From assembly GCA_029718625.1 (NCBI GenBank), contig CM056388.1, positions 1,808,651-1,872,650 on the forward strand: 64,000 nt of DNA, written 5' to 3'. The position numbers were made by a program, and so were the translations under genes. The notes beneath the pieces were generated by a model that did not search any database, was not told where the DNA came from, and was given only the letters and a program-made list of their open reading frames with translations. Shown one piece after another: positions 12,301 to 21,100 of this stretch (positions are counted from its first letter, which is position 1; every line of letters starts with the position of its first letter). Source of the DNA: Synaphobranchus kaupii (taxonomy: Eukaryota > Chordata > Actinopteri > Anguilliformes > Synaphobranchidae).

Positions 12301-15300
12301 GTGTGGTAGTAGTAGTAACAGTAGTAGTTACTCACTGTGAGAGCAGGTCAGTGTGGTAGTAGTAGTAACAGTAGTAGTTACTCACTGTGAGAGCAGGTCA
12401 GTGTGGTAGTAGTAGTAACAGTAGTAGTTACTCACTGTGAGAGCAGGTAGTAGTAGTAACAGTAGTAGTTACTCACTGTGAGAGCAGATCAGTGTGGTAG
12501 TAGTAGTAACAGTAGTAGTTACTCACTGTGAGAGCAGGTCAGTGTGGTAGTAGTAGTAACAGTAGTAGTTACTCACTGTGAGAGCAGGTCAGTGTGGTAG
12601 TAGTAGTAACAGTAGTAGTTACTCACTGTGAGAGCAGGTCAGCGTGGTAGTAGTAGTAACAGTAGTAGTTACTCACTGTGAGAGCAGGTCAGCGTGGTAG
12701 TAGTAGTAACAGTAGTAGTTACTCACTGTGAGAGCAGGTAGTAGTAGTAACAGTAGTAGTTACTCACTGTGAGAGTAGGTCAGTGTGGTAGTAGTAGTAA
12801 CAGTAGTAGTTACTCACTGTGAGAGCAGGTCAGTGTGGTAGTAGTAGTAACAGTAGTAGTTACTCACTGTGAGAGCAGGTCAGTGTGGTAATAGTAGTAA
12901 CAGTAGTAGTTACTCACTGTGAGAGCAGGTCAGCGTGGTAGTAGTAGTAACAGTAGTAGTTACTCACTGTGAGAGCAGATCAGCGTGGTAGTAGTAGTAA
13001 CAGTAGTAGTTACTCACTGTGAGAGCAGGTCAGCGTGGTAGTAGTAGTAACAGTAGTAGTTACTCACTGTGAGAGCAGGTCAGCGTGGTAGTAGTAGTAA
13101 CAGTAGTAGTTACTCACTGTGAGAGCAGGTCAGCGTGGTAGTAGTAGTAACAGTAGTAGTTACTCACTGTGAGAGCAGGTCAGCGTGGTAGTAGTAGTAA
13201 CAGTAGTAGTTACTCACTGTGAGAGCAGATCAGCGTGGTAGTAGTAGTAACAGTAGTAGTTACTCACTGTGAGAGCAGGTCAGTGTGGTAGTAGTAGTAA
13301 CAGTAGTAGTTACTCACTGTGAGAGCAGGTAGTAGTAGTAACAGTAGTAGTTACTCACTGTGAGAGTAGGTCAGTGTGGTAGTAGTAGTAACAGTAGTAG
13401 TTACTCACTGTGAGAGCAGGTCAGTGTGGTAGTAGTAGTAACAGTAGTAGTTACTCACTGTGAGAGCAGGTCAGTGTGGTAATAGTAGTAACAGTAGTAG
13501 TTACTCACTGTGAGAGCAGGTCAGCGTGGTAGTAGTAGTAACAGTAGTAGTTACTCACTGTGAGAGCAGATCAGCGTGGTAGTAGTAGTAACAGTAGTAG
13601 TTACTCACTGTGAGAGCAGGTCAGCGTGGTAGTAGTAGTAACCAGTAGTAGTTACTCACTGTGAGAGCAGGTCAGCGTGGTAGTAGTAGTAACAGTAGTA
13701 GTTACTCACTGTGAGAGCAGGTCAGCGTGGTAGTAGTAGTAACAGTAGTAGTTACTCACTGTGAGAGCAGGTCAGCGTGGTAGTAGTAGTAACAGTAGTA
13801 GTTACTCACTGTGAGAGCAGATCAGCGTGGTAGTAGTAGTAACAGTAGTAGTTACTCACTGTGAGAGCAGGTCAGTGTGGTAGTAGTAGTAACAGTAGTA
13901 GTTACTCACTGTGAGAGCAGGTCAGTGTGGTAGTAGTAGTAACAGTAGTAGTTACTCACTGTGAGAGCAGGTCAGCGTGGTAGTAGTAGTCGGAGAGTTT
14001 GTCCAGGAAGGATCGGGGTTCGAGGATGAAAGTGGGGAGCACCACCTTGGACAGGTCCATCCCGGGGCGGAGCTGCTTCAGTAGGGTCCAGATAAGACCC
14101 TTATTCTCCTCCGAAACGGTCTCTACCTGGGACGCCCCCCCAGCCTGACAGACACGGGACAGATCAAAAATGACATCACATACGTACATCTCAAATATGC
14201 GGGCAAAAATATGTATATTAAAGATCCACCACAAATATGTTCACCTTTCAAATTTCTGACACACAAATGCACTCATGCATAATAACATACAGTCCATATA
14301 CACATATATTTTTAATTGGTATATACTGTATCTTTTATATCGAATAAGACATAGATATAACACACATATTCCAGACATCACAAAGTCATGGCATGCAAAG
14401 GATATGCAACCAAATACTGAATGTCTTTATTGTCCAATTACTTTTGGTCCCCTAAAATACGGCGAATATATATAAAAAGGGCTACAATTGCTACACAGTT
14501 CACCCAATGTAGATGTAAAAACCCTCAGATTAAAGTTCACAGTGTGTTCTTTAACCTCATGTTCATTGTTTCATTTCAAATTCAATGTGTTGGAGTACAG
14601 AGCCAAAATAACAAAGAATGTGTCACCATCCAAATACTTTGGAGTGCCCTGTGTGTATATACCTGTATATACAGTATGTGTGTACGTAGCACACATTTAT
14701 CAGTAGACTCAATAGAGAATAAATTGTGTGAAATTAGTAGACTCAATAGAGAATAAAGCGTGTGAATTGAGTAGACTCAATAGAGAATAAAGTGTGTGAA
14801 ATGAGTAGACTCAATAGAGAATAAAGTATGTGAAATGAGTATACTCAATAGAGAATAAAGTATGTGAAATGAGTAGACTCAATAGAGAATAAAGTATGTG
14901 AAATGAGAAGACTCAATAGAGAATAAAGTGTGTGAAATGAGTAGACTCAATAGAGAATAGTGTGTGAAATGAGTAGACTCAATAGAGAATAAAGTGTGTG
15001 AATTCAGTAGACTCAATAGAGAATAAAGTGTGTGAAATGAGTAGACTCAATAGAGAATAAAGTGTGTGAAATGAGTAGACTCAATAGAGAATAAAGTATG
15101 TGAAATGAGTATACTCAATAGAGAATAAAGTATGTGAAATGAGTAGACTCAATAGAGAATAAAGTGTGTGAAATGAGTAGACTCAATAGAGAATAAAGTG
15201 TGTGAATTGAGTAGACAATAGAGAATAAAGTGTGTGAAATGAGTAGACTCAATAGAGAATAAAGTATGTGAAATGAGTGGACTCAATAGAGAATAAAGTA

Positions 15301-15832
15301 TGTGAAATGAGTAGACTCAATAGAGAATAAAGTGTGTGAATTGAGTAGACTCAATAGAGAATAAAGTGTGTGAAATGAGTAGACTCAATAGAGAATAAAG
15401 TATGTGAAATGAGTGGACTCAATAGAGAATAAAGTATGTGAAATGAGTATACTCAATAGAGAATAAAGTATGTGAAATGAGTATACTCAATAGAGAATAA
15501 AGTATGTGAAATGAGTATACTCAATAGAGAATAAAGTATGTGAAATTAGTAGACTCAATAGAGAATAAAGTGTGTGAGATGAGTAGACTCAATAAAGTAT
15601 GTAAAGTGTTCCTCCAGCTACCTCTCCCATCTCCTCCAGACTTTGTTCTACGTAGGAAGTGGCCTGCAGGCTGGGGGAAAGGTCATCCGATTGGTCCATG
15701 TCGCTCTCCTCAGTCAGCCTCCCCCCGTTCTCATTGGTCCCGTTGTCAGACTCCTCGTGGGCCTCCTTCTCCGATTTGTCAGAGTAGCCGTCAGTCTCCA
15801 TGTGGTTGCTCTCCAACATGGACTCATTCAAC
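1..15832 (-). CDS. osbpl5: osbpl5-like gene (ORP5), nine exons, 3' and 5' incomplete
   Basis: Gene-level entry; the exons are listed separately. Read on the minus strand, nine exons with GT/AG borders join into an acidic Ser/Asp/Glu-rich linker followed by the OSBP-related lipid-transfer domain. The OSBP family signature [11 protein letters not shown] spans the junction of the 7924-8022 and 2503-2599 exons. ORP5 and ORP8 are ER-anchored proteins that exchange phosphatidylserine for PI4P at ER-plasma membrane contacts. Features closer to my memory of ORP5 than of ORP8 are the linker ([20 protein letters not shown]), [11 protein letters not shown] and [11 protein letters not shown]. The C-terminal membrane anchor lies left of the window. 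No PH-domain exon was recognised upstream of 15832. The reading frame agrees across all junctions except one (see the 7924-8022 exon). The ORP5/8 subfamily is certain to me; paralogue 5 rather than 8 is likely. Confidence 0.8.
4..140 (-). CDS. osbpl5: osbpl5 exon: ORD segment [12 protein letters not shown]...GEFESER
   Basis: Starts after a tccacag acceptor (141-147) in phase 0 and reads [28 protein letters not shown], then GEFESER. The exon may end at position 4, where GAGAG is followed by gta, which is only just visible at the window edge. ORP5 and ORP8 both have a (D/E)FESE-type sequence here, leading into the C-terminal helix of the lipid-transfer domain. Later exons lie off the window. 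Confidence 0.8.
628..717 (-). CDS. osbpl5: osbpl5 exon: ORD segment [16 protein letters not shown]...DGHW
   Basis: A 90-bp (30-codon) phase 0/0 exon with acceptor gcctacag and donor gtatgc. It encodes [16 protein letters not shown] then [10 protein letters not shown], a core strand region of the OSBP-related domain and closely similar to vertebrate ORP5/ORP8. Confidence 0.88.
1291..1388 (-). CDS. osbpl5: osbpl5 exon: ORD segment [14 protein letters not shown]...EFKLK
   Basis: A 98-bp exon with acceptor gttcacag and donor gtacgg. It completes a split glycine codon and reads [18 protein letters not shown] then VAELEFKLK. The phrase [13 protein letters not shown] is near-invariant in ORP5/8 proteins. 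Confidence 0.9.
1984..2082 (-). CDS. osbpl5: osbpl5 exon: ORD segment [13 protein letters not shown]...MPYAHCKG
   Basis: A 99-bp exon between a cccgcag acceptor and a gtacgg donor. It begins with GG, completing a split glycine, and reads [16 protein letters not shown], then [13 protein letters not shown] plus one base of the next glycine codon. Phases agree with both neighbours. Confidence 0.9.
2503..2599 (-). CDS. osbpl5: osbpl5 exon: OSBP signature [19 protein letters not shown]
   Basis: A 97-bp exon with acceptor tctccag and donor gtacgt. It reads [20 protein letters not shown] then [10 protein letters not shown]. With the EQ that ends the preceding exon it rebuilds the OSBP family signature. 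The paired histidines in this signature contact the PI4P head group in ORP structures. The 5.3-kb intron before it contains the L2 LINE. Confidence 0.92.
4008..5480 (+). pseudogene. LINE ORF2, endonuclease part
   Basis: An open frame that continues through an apurinic/apyrimidinic-type endonuclease region: [11 protein letters not shown] near the start, [34 protein letters not shown] and SDHHCI. These correspond to the catalytic Glu, Asn, Asp and His motifs of LINE endonucleases. The linker toward the reverse transcriptase follows. The frame ends at TGA (5478-5480) just after a C run, and homology continues in another frame. Confidence 0.8.
5490..7084 (+). pseudogene. LINE ORF2, reverse transcriptase part, at least one internal frameshift
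   Basis: From about 5500 to 6140 in frame 1, the translation reads [46 protein letters not shown] (catalytic Asp) and GRQQFISL. Near 6133, at gtccccccagg, homology jumps to frame 2: [24 protein letters not shown] (catalytic YADD), then [16 protein letters not shown] and [13 protein letters not shown] to the stop at 7082-7084. The tail without an obvious RNase H is as expected for L2-type elements. Part of a broken mobile element, not a host gene. Confidence 0.82.
7497..7590. repeat. Three copies of a ~31-bp tandem repeat
   Basis: Units containing ctgacccccaggtaaaggga recur three times with small length differences, within the osbpl5 intron just after the LINE. Confidence 0.8.
7924..8022 (-). 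CDS. osbpl5: osbpl5 exon: [18 protein letters not shown]...YIAEQ, with a phase problem
   Basis: A 99-bp exon (33 codons if read in phase 0) with donor gtgaga. It reads [18 protein letters not shown], then [14 protein letters not shown], the most conserved ORP segment. The acceptor is gttgcag inside a TG-rich tract rather than a pyrimidine tract. The preceding exon ends two bases into a codon (CCA AG), but this exon must start in phase 0 to read correctly. Direct joining therefore loses one base and shifts the frame. A missing G in the GGGG at the acceptor, from sequencing error or a real deletion, is the simplest explanation. Confidence 0.88.
8197..9058. mobile_element. Candidate TIR element plus short direct repeats
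   Basis: The segment gtactcaagtgagtac (about 8201) and ttcggaagtaaattccc (about 8240) recur inverted at about 8908-8957 (gggaaagttactttcgaaac and cacttgagtac). This gives imperfect terminal inverted repeats of about 60 bp around a 750-bp interior without coding potential. To its right, 8958-9058 has four imperfect ~28-bp copies of gagaataattccacccctttt; one similar unit also sits left of 8197. Family unknown; a non-autonomous DNA transposon is likely. Confidence 0.5.
9210..9290 (-). CDS. osbpl5: osbpl5 exon: [26 protein letters not shown]
   Basis: An 81-bp exon with acceptor ctcacacag and donor gtgaga. One base completes a glutamine codon begun upstream. It then reads [15 protein letters not shown] and [11 protein letters not shown], matching ORP5/8 residue for residue over most of its length. 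The pyrimidine tract of its acceptor is a (TC)n microsatellite directly abutting the splice site. Confidence 0.9.
9294..9428. repeat. (GA)n and G-run microsatellite at an osbpl5 acceptor
   Basis: A purine-only stretch with (GA)n at about 9298-9322, a G run at about 9367-9385 and GGGATAG repeats. On the gene strand this is a (TC)n/C tract that ends directly at the acceptor of the 9210-9290 exon, so it serves as the polypyrimidine tract. Confidence 0.85.
9440..13990. repeat. 50-bp minisatellite, about 90 copies, built from an osbpl5 exon/intron border
   Basis: Plus-strand unit: ggtagtagtagtaacagtag, tagttactcactgtgagagc, aggtcagtgt (50 bp). A common 41-bp variant lacks cagtgtggt. Substitutions such as tgtgcgag, cagatcag and gagtaggt mark sub-lineages. 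On the minus strand each unit reads the end of the coding sequence YYYHADLLS followed by the 5' splice site CACA/GTGAGT and 13 further intron bases. The array starts inside the 13960-14144 exon and fills almost the entire following intron (9291-13959). Confidence 0.95.
13960..14144 (-). CDS. osbpl5: osbpl5 exon: start of [17 protein letters not shown]...YYYHADLLS
   Basis: A 185-bp exon with acceptor tctgtcag and donor gtgagt. It reads [57 protein letters not shown] plus two bases. This is the start of the lipid-transfer domain (the lid and LEPRSFL region). The last 31 nt of this exon, with the first 19 nt of the intron, are the founder unit of the 50-bp minisatellite that fills the following intron. 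Confidence 0.93.
14360..14700 (+). mobile_element. Tc1/mariner-like terminal fragment
   Basis: Contains caaagtcatggcatgcaaag, tgtccaattacttttggtcc, ttaacctcatgttcattg and gagtacagagccaaaataac. This combination is familiar from fish Tc1-like non-autonomous elements. Related sequence forms the arms of the 33527-35043 fold-back. Lies in an osbpl5 intron. Confidence 0.55.
14698..15600. repeat. 34-bp minisatellite, about 26 copies
   Basis: Units of gtagactcaatagagaataa followed by agtgtgtgaaatga (34 bp), with variants (agtatgtg, gtatactc, attgagtag). It occupies most of the osbpl5 intron between the 13960-14144 and 15622-15832 exons and ends about 20 bp from the latter's donor. Confidence 0.95.
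15622..15832 (-). CDS. osbpl5: osbpl5 exon: acidic linker [14 protein letters not shown]...[12 protein letters not shown]
   Basis: A 211-bp exon ending GGAGAG before gtagct, in phase 0 with the next exon. It encodes an acidic, Ser-rich linker ([43 protein letters not shown]) that in ORP5 lies between the PH and lipid-transfer domains. The acceptor is placed at the AG after a run of A, with a weak pyrimidine tract, so the 5' border is less certain. The upstream PH exons were not found. Confidence 0.8.
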
Positions 15833-16029
15833 CTTTTTTAAAAAACAAAAAGATAAAAGACGTGACAGTCAGGCGCCCACACAGAAACAACACAACATAC
15901 GAGTGTGAAAGGCTAAAATACGTGAGTCATCTGAGGCGTGTTGTAATTTGCACTTTTCCCTGATGCTCCTCCAAAGCGCGGCTCGTCTCTGGACCAGACT
16001 TTCTGCGCGTTACCTTTGCCCTGTTGCTC

Positions 16030-16700
16030 TTTAGTGTGGATGTGCACATTCCTCTGAAAGGCCTCAAACTGAGGCTAAATGCTGCGGCTCGTATTATTAC
16101 AACACCCGGACCGCATCAGGCCAGCATTAGCGTCTCTCTACACTGGCTGCCAGTTAAATTTCAGAGAGATTAAAAGTGACTCCTTACCTTTAAAACATTA
16201 TATTGGCTAGCCCCTGTATACCTCAGTGATCTCCTTTCTTCCTGTAATGCCTCACAACGCCTCACAACGTCTAGTTATTCCTAGAGGAGCTAAAGGTACC
16301 ACAGGTGGAAGAGCCTTTTCTTCCAGCTCCACACCTGTCCCCTGCCTGACAGCACCACCCGCTGGCCCACCAGCCCGTCTCCCATTGGCCCTCCAGCCCG
16401 TCTCCCATCCTGACCAGTCATCCTTGCCCAGCTTCAATTACATATAGTCATTGATATTTACAGCTTGTACTGTCATTTTTCTGTTCATTATACATGTACT
16501 ATATTATCAGACTTTGCCTCCAGCCAGTGGCAGATGGGCTTCCCCCTCTGAGTCAGGTTCTGCTCAAGGTTTCTTCCTCTTACCAGCCAGGGAGTTTGTC
16601 CTTGCCACTGTGGCCCTAGATGTGCTCATGGGGGGTTCAATGCCCTTTGTAAAAAGCACCATACAAATAGAATGGAATTGAACTGAATTGAATTCCCTCC
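16030..16700 (+). mobile_element. 3' end of a Rex1-like LINE
   Basis: A decayed reverse-transcriptase C-terminus (NAAARIIT, then VSLHWLPVKFR, LAPVYLSDLL in shifting frames) is followed by tgctcaaggtttcttcctct, agggagtttgtccttgccac and a terminal agcaccatacaaatagaatg with gaattgaa repeats. This is the standard 3' region of Rex1/Babar-type fish LINEs. 5'-truncated. Confidence 0.75.
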
Positions 16701-16703
16701 ACA

Positions 16704-17400
16704 ATGGATCCACCACAAAAAACAAAAGTCCTGAAAAAGATTTTATTCACTCTTGTGCCTGGTTTTTATTTTCACCCAAAAATGAGAAACCATTTCTGGC
16801 CCAAAAAGCCACCAAGATGTGAGCTAATTGCTTTAATTCATCAATTAACTGCCAAGTATTACCAATCCCAGAGCTCCCCAAAGAAAAGAGTACCCCACTT
16901 TAGAGCGACAACAGAATTTCACAATGTTTTCTTTTTTCATTGTTATGAAGCACAAGAGGCCTTTGTTTCAAATCGCAGGCAGGTACTTCATCTCGCAAGT
17001 CTCATGATAATTAAACTACAATGTACAGAATTAATCTTTTCAAAATGGACAGATAATAAGCAGCTAAAAGTAGAGAGAGAGGAAGCGGGGAGCGTGTTCT
17101 GCATTTGGTATCTGAGGAGGCGGAGTCGGCCCTGGCGGGGGAGAGAGGGACGAGTCAAAGGAAGGCCACAAAGGATCATGGAGTCACATGGTCACACGAG
17201 CTGCGTTGCCCTGACAACCTGCTGCCATCCTCACCTTCAAGCGGGGCGGGCGGAACGATGCTGCCGTTTCCAAGGTCGCGTGCCTACAGAGAGCGATAAA
17301 ACATTGAACAGCGAAAAGAGCCATCGCGACGACCAGGCAGGCAGACCAAGCGCTTACAGCGCTAACAAGGGAAGGCGTGTCTACACTCAGGCCGGAGATT
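16704..17400. other. Possible conserved non-coding segment next to the gap
   Basis: Unique-looking sequence with no repeats. It has AT-rich blocks containing homeodomain-like cores (gctaattgctttaattcatc, aattaactgcc) and a later CpG-containing part. An open frame runs through it on the plus strand but only continues because N bases carry no stops. Function unknown. Confidence 0.3.
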
Positions 17401-17401
17401 C

Positions 17402-17901
17402 NNNNNNNNNNNNNNNNNNNNNNNNNNNNNNNNNNNNNNNNNNNNNNNNNNNNNNNNNNNNNNNNNNNNNNNNNNNNNNNNNNNNNNNNNNNNNNNNNNN
17501 NNNNNNNNNNNNNNNNNNNNNNNNNNNNNNNNNNNNNNNNNNNNNNNNNNNNNNNNNNNNNNNNNNNNNNNNNNNNNNNNNNNNNNNNNNNNNNNNNNNN
17601 NNNNNNNNNNNNNNNNNNNNNNNNNNNNNNNNNNNNNNNNNNNNNNNNNNNNNNNNNNNNNNNNNNNNNNNNNNNNNNNNNNNNNNNNNNNNNNNNNNNN
17701 NNNNNNNNNNNNNNNNNNNNNNNNNNNNNNNNNNNNNNNNNNNNNNNNNNNNNNNNNNNNNNNNNNNNNNNNNNNNNNNNNNNNNNNNNNNNNNNNNNNN
17801 NNNNNNNNNNNNNNNNNNNNNNNNNNNNNNNNNNNNNNNNNNNNNNNNNNNNNNNNNNNNNNNNNNNNNNNNNNNNNNNNNNNNNNNNNNNNNNNNNNNN
17901 N
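17402..17901. other. Assembly gap (500 N)
   Basis: Exactly 500 N. Reading frames crossing it are artefacts. Upstream osbpl5 exons could be hidden here. Confidence 1.

Positions 17902-17990
<89 letters not shown>
17902..17990. repeat. (GA)n microsatellite at the gap edge
   Basis: Near-pure AG dinucleotides with one GGAGGA interruption. It probably caused the assembly break. Confidence 0.95.
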
Positions 17991-17992
<2 letters not shown>

Positions 17993-18105
17993 CAGACTCC
18001 AGGGCTCTCACACACTGGAAGCACGGGGTCGATGTGGGCAGTGTAGCACTAATATACAAACCACACCCCCAGAACGCGCATTAGTAAATGTTTCCATAGT
18101 GAGAG
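17985..18105. repeat. ~120-bp segment duplicated at 22974-23088
   Basis: From agatagacagactccagggc through cgcattagtaa and gtttccatagtga, this matches 22974-23088 almost perfectly; one extra A is the clear difference. Both copies directly follow GA-rich DNA. A real duplication or a misjoined contig end. Confidence 0.85.
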
Positions 18106-20228
18106 AGGGAGAGAGAAGATTGATAAGATTGATTGATTGAGCAAAAGATTGATAAAAATATAAAGGAAGCACCTTGTGGAAAGCACACGCTGTGTTTTCT
18201 CTGCAGGAAGAGGATGACTCTGAGCCAGACGGAACAGCCTGTTCTCTCAGCGTGACCAACAGGAGGCCCAGACAGAGCCGAACAGCACAAGGGGAGCTCT
18301 TAAAGTAACTCAATACTCCCCCAAAAAATAACGCAGCTCCACCCACAACTGCCGGCCCAGCAGGATTCTATATCCTCCTGGAGGAGGGATTGGGGTGAGG
18401 TACTGGCAACCCAGTGTGTAGCTGCTGGCCCCCCAGCAGGGGTAGAACCAATAACACTCAGGGACCGCACTTTCCCCCTAAATGTCACACCCCTCTCACC
18501 TCAAACACCTTCCACATTTATCTTATCTGCCTTATCTAAAAAAATAATTTTAAACTTTTTTAACACCTTTTTTCCCCCTCTATTATAAGTTACAGTGGCT
18601 GCTATCTTGCCAGAGTGTTACTGTGCTATCGACTTTGTGCTTTTGCCAAGAAAGCAAACTGAATATGACTGTATTAGACTGGCAGTGTGGGAGGAGGACA
18701 GAACATATAGATATTTATACTGGAAAAATAGAGAATTGCATTGGGACATGTATGCACAATGACTATTGAAATAATATGCATGGTGCAATAATAATAAATA
18801 TGCATTTCGCAAAACTAGAAAATTATGTACTTATACGGTTCTTCGTCTATAGAATTCAATGTTACTGCAGGTATGTTAACGGATACTATTTTTTTCATCT
18901 AGGTCTGTGGACACAAAGAACCAGAATTGGTTGGCACCACACGCGACCCCTGACCCCACACAGCAGGTTCGGGGTTCAGAGTTCAGAATTACACCAGAAA
19001 GGCAGGGGACCCAAGGCACCCTCTATTCCACTGCACATTTAAGCACACTGCTATACAGTCTGTGTACTTAAGCACGTTTCCACTCAAACCGCCAAAAAGA
19101 GCCGCGGTGAATGGGGCTCCTCTCCATCTCTGGTGATTTGGCGGTAAGCTGTGCAGCACTGCCTCCGTCGGACATCTACTTCCAAACGGCGGCCAATTCT
19201 GCACAACTGGCGCGGGAGCCGCAGTCAGCGCAGACAGACACTGATCCAAGTCCGCTTTGCGGGCCAATCCAGCGCCGACGCTCGCTTTGAAATGCGAGAG
19301 AAACGCAGAACCGACTTCTGACAATGAAACGAAACGGTCCCTTCAGGACAAAAGCTCTCCGGCTGTAAAATTTGATAGTCTTCCGTACGCGTCAGCGTTT
19401 TTTTTTTGTCTTTAAACGCATTACGCATAAAATATGAAGTGGCTCATGCCGTGTGCCTTTGGCCCAGACTCAGCTTTTTAACCGCGGTGGCAATGTGGAA
19501 TGGAGGAGTAGCCAAGCCAGCAGGACACTGTTTAAAGTACAGCAGTCTGTGAAAAGGCCTCAGTTAATGTGTAAAAGTGTCATGTGCTGCCCCCCCCCCC
19601 CACAACCCCTTCTGATACAGAGGGTAAACACGAACGAAATGTGCTTTTGGCACGGACACACACACACAGGCCTTATCTCACGAGGCTGGTCCCGGGAGGT
19701 TATCGGAGTTCATTTTTTCCATTGCGTCCTTTCACACCTGAGAGAGCGCACACAAACAGGGCGTGCCCAGGAGACCGCCCCGAAAATCACCCTAGAGCCA
19801 AGGGCATGGGCCCGCCGGGTCCCAACTGCCAGCCGTGCTTTTCAGGCCCTCCGCAGATTAAAAACGCGCAGAGAATGGATAGGACAAGACGGCCAAGGTT
19901 TTTAATTTTTTGTTTGTTTTTTAAATTTTTTTAATCTGTTATTGAGAAAAGACCACAACAGCCCACATCAAAACAACTGTTAATAAATTCAAAAGACTGT
20001 TTCCATTTACGTTTGCAAGTTGGATGAGCGATTCCATTTCAAACTCTATGGACTATGGACGACTTGACGTGGTGAAGAGACTACAGCAGCCGTCCAGCAG
20101 ACGTTGTATAAAACCTGGCCGTCCACACAAAATGTATTCTGAAAACATTCTAAAACAGTCTCATTTATGAGCTGCTGACTATTTGGTCTGAACTGGCCTT
20201 TATAGACAAAATCAAGTGCAACACGAGC
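18106..20228. other. Intergenic or intronic DNA, no gene seen
   Basis: Mixed-composition DNA with a short CA run near 19660 and a CpG-containing stretch at about 19070-19420. I saw no exon-like open segment with family resemblance on either strand and no clear transposon. Confidence 0.4.
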
Positions 20229-21092
20229 TAGGGGTGTTAACGATTAATCGTTGATCGATTAATTGCCGTTAATAATTTGATCGATCGACCATTTCAAATT
20301 TAACGATCAAATTGAACTATTTGCGGTATCATCTTAATTGTGTCAATGGGTGCTGTTGGTGAAATGCAATCATTAAGTTAAACACAAGGGGGCGCGCGCA
20401 CTGCAATTAGGAAACATGTTATTAACTTTACACAGAAGAAGACTCACTCGACCATGAAGCACGCTACTTATGCGTGCCTGGGACATCGTTCCCATCGGAA
20501 CGCGTATTTTCAGCAGCTGGTCTCGCTGTAAACCGACTGCGCACACGACTCACCCCTGATAACGTAAACATGCTTATATTCTTAAATAAAAATCAGCAGG
20601 CCTAGGTATTTACCGCACTTATGCAGTTTAATTTTTAAACTGAGGCCTGAGCTGTCGTAGTTTGTCGTAGCTTTCTCATTTCAAGAGGGAACCTATTATA
20701 GCGCTGTTTTCAAAAACGTTATTTATCTTTATCTATTTCATAATCATTTTGCAAATTTAAGTTTTTAATTAAGGCTCATCTTATTTTTGTATATGTCATA
20801 GACGTACGTGTTAGTCACTGATTCGCCTCGGAAGAGTGAGCGCAATTTCCCGTGCCTTATTAAAATATCATACTTAAACAAAACAGCGTTCATAATTATA
20901 TTTGTGTTATGCTATGAAACAGGCGTATTTCTCAAATGTTTCAATAAAGCTTTGATTAAGGAAAAAAACATGCATTTTGTATTTTCTATGTCATAAGCTA
21001 TTTTTAGCTGTTTTGTTATCGATTGATCGATTGATTGTTCATTAACGTTGATGACTATCGATCAAGGAAATTCCTTAGAATTTGCAACCCTA
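20229..21092 (+). mobile_element. hAT DNA transposon remnant, 864 bp
   Basis: Starts taggggtg and ends caacccta, flanked by acacgagc (20221-20228) and acaggagc (21093-21100), an 8-bp target duplication with one mismatch. Both ends carry gattaatcgttgatcgatta-like sequence in opposite orientation. The interior retains the C-terminus of a hAT transposase. Confidence 0.8.
20459..20605 (+). pseudogene. hAT transposase C-terminal (dimerisation) fragment
   Basis: In one frame: ARYLCVPGTSFPSERVFSAA, then GLAVNRLRTRLTPDNVNML and IFLNKNQQA followed by TAG. The SERVFSAAG motif and the following R.RL.PDNV..L.FL pattern are the hallmark of the hAT dimerisation domain. The rest of the transposase is absent, so this is a relic. 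Confidence 0.88.
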
Positions 21093-21100
21093 ACAGGAGC

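Noticed and set aside
9440..13990. A CRISPR-like array, because of regular ~50-bp spacing
   Set aside because: There are no unique spacers; the whole unit repeats. The host is a vertebrate and the unit is an exon/intron border.
16014..16071. A minus-strand 'exon' with acceptor gcctcag and donor gtaacg upstream of the osbpl5 linker exon
   Set aside because: On the plus strand the same bases continue the Rex1-like reverse-transcriptase fragment (leading into NAAARIIT), so the splice-like borders are coincidental.
16704..18140. A 478-codon plus-strand frame
   Set aside because: It runs through 500 N and a GA repeat and is open only because N contains no stop codons.
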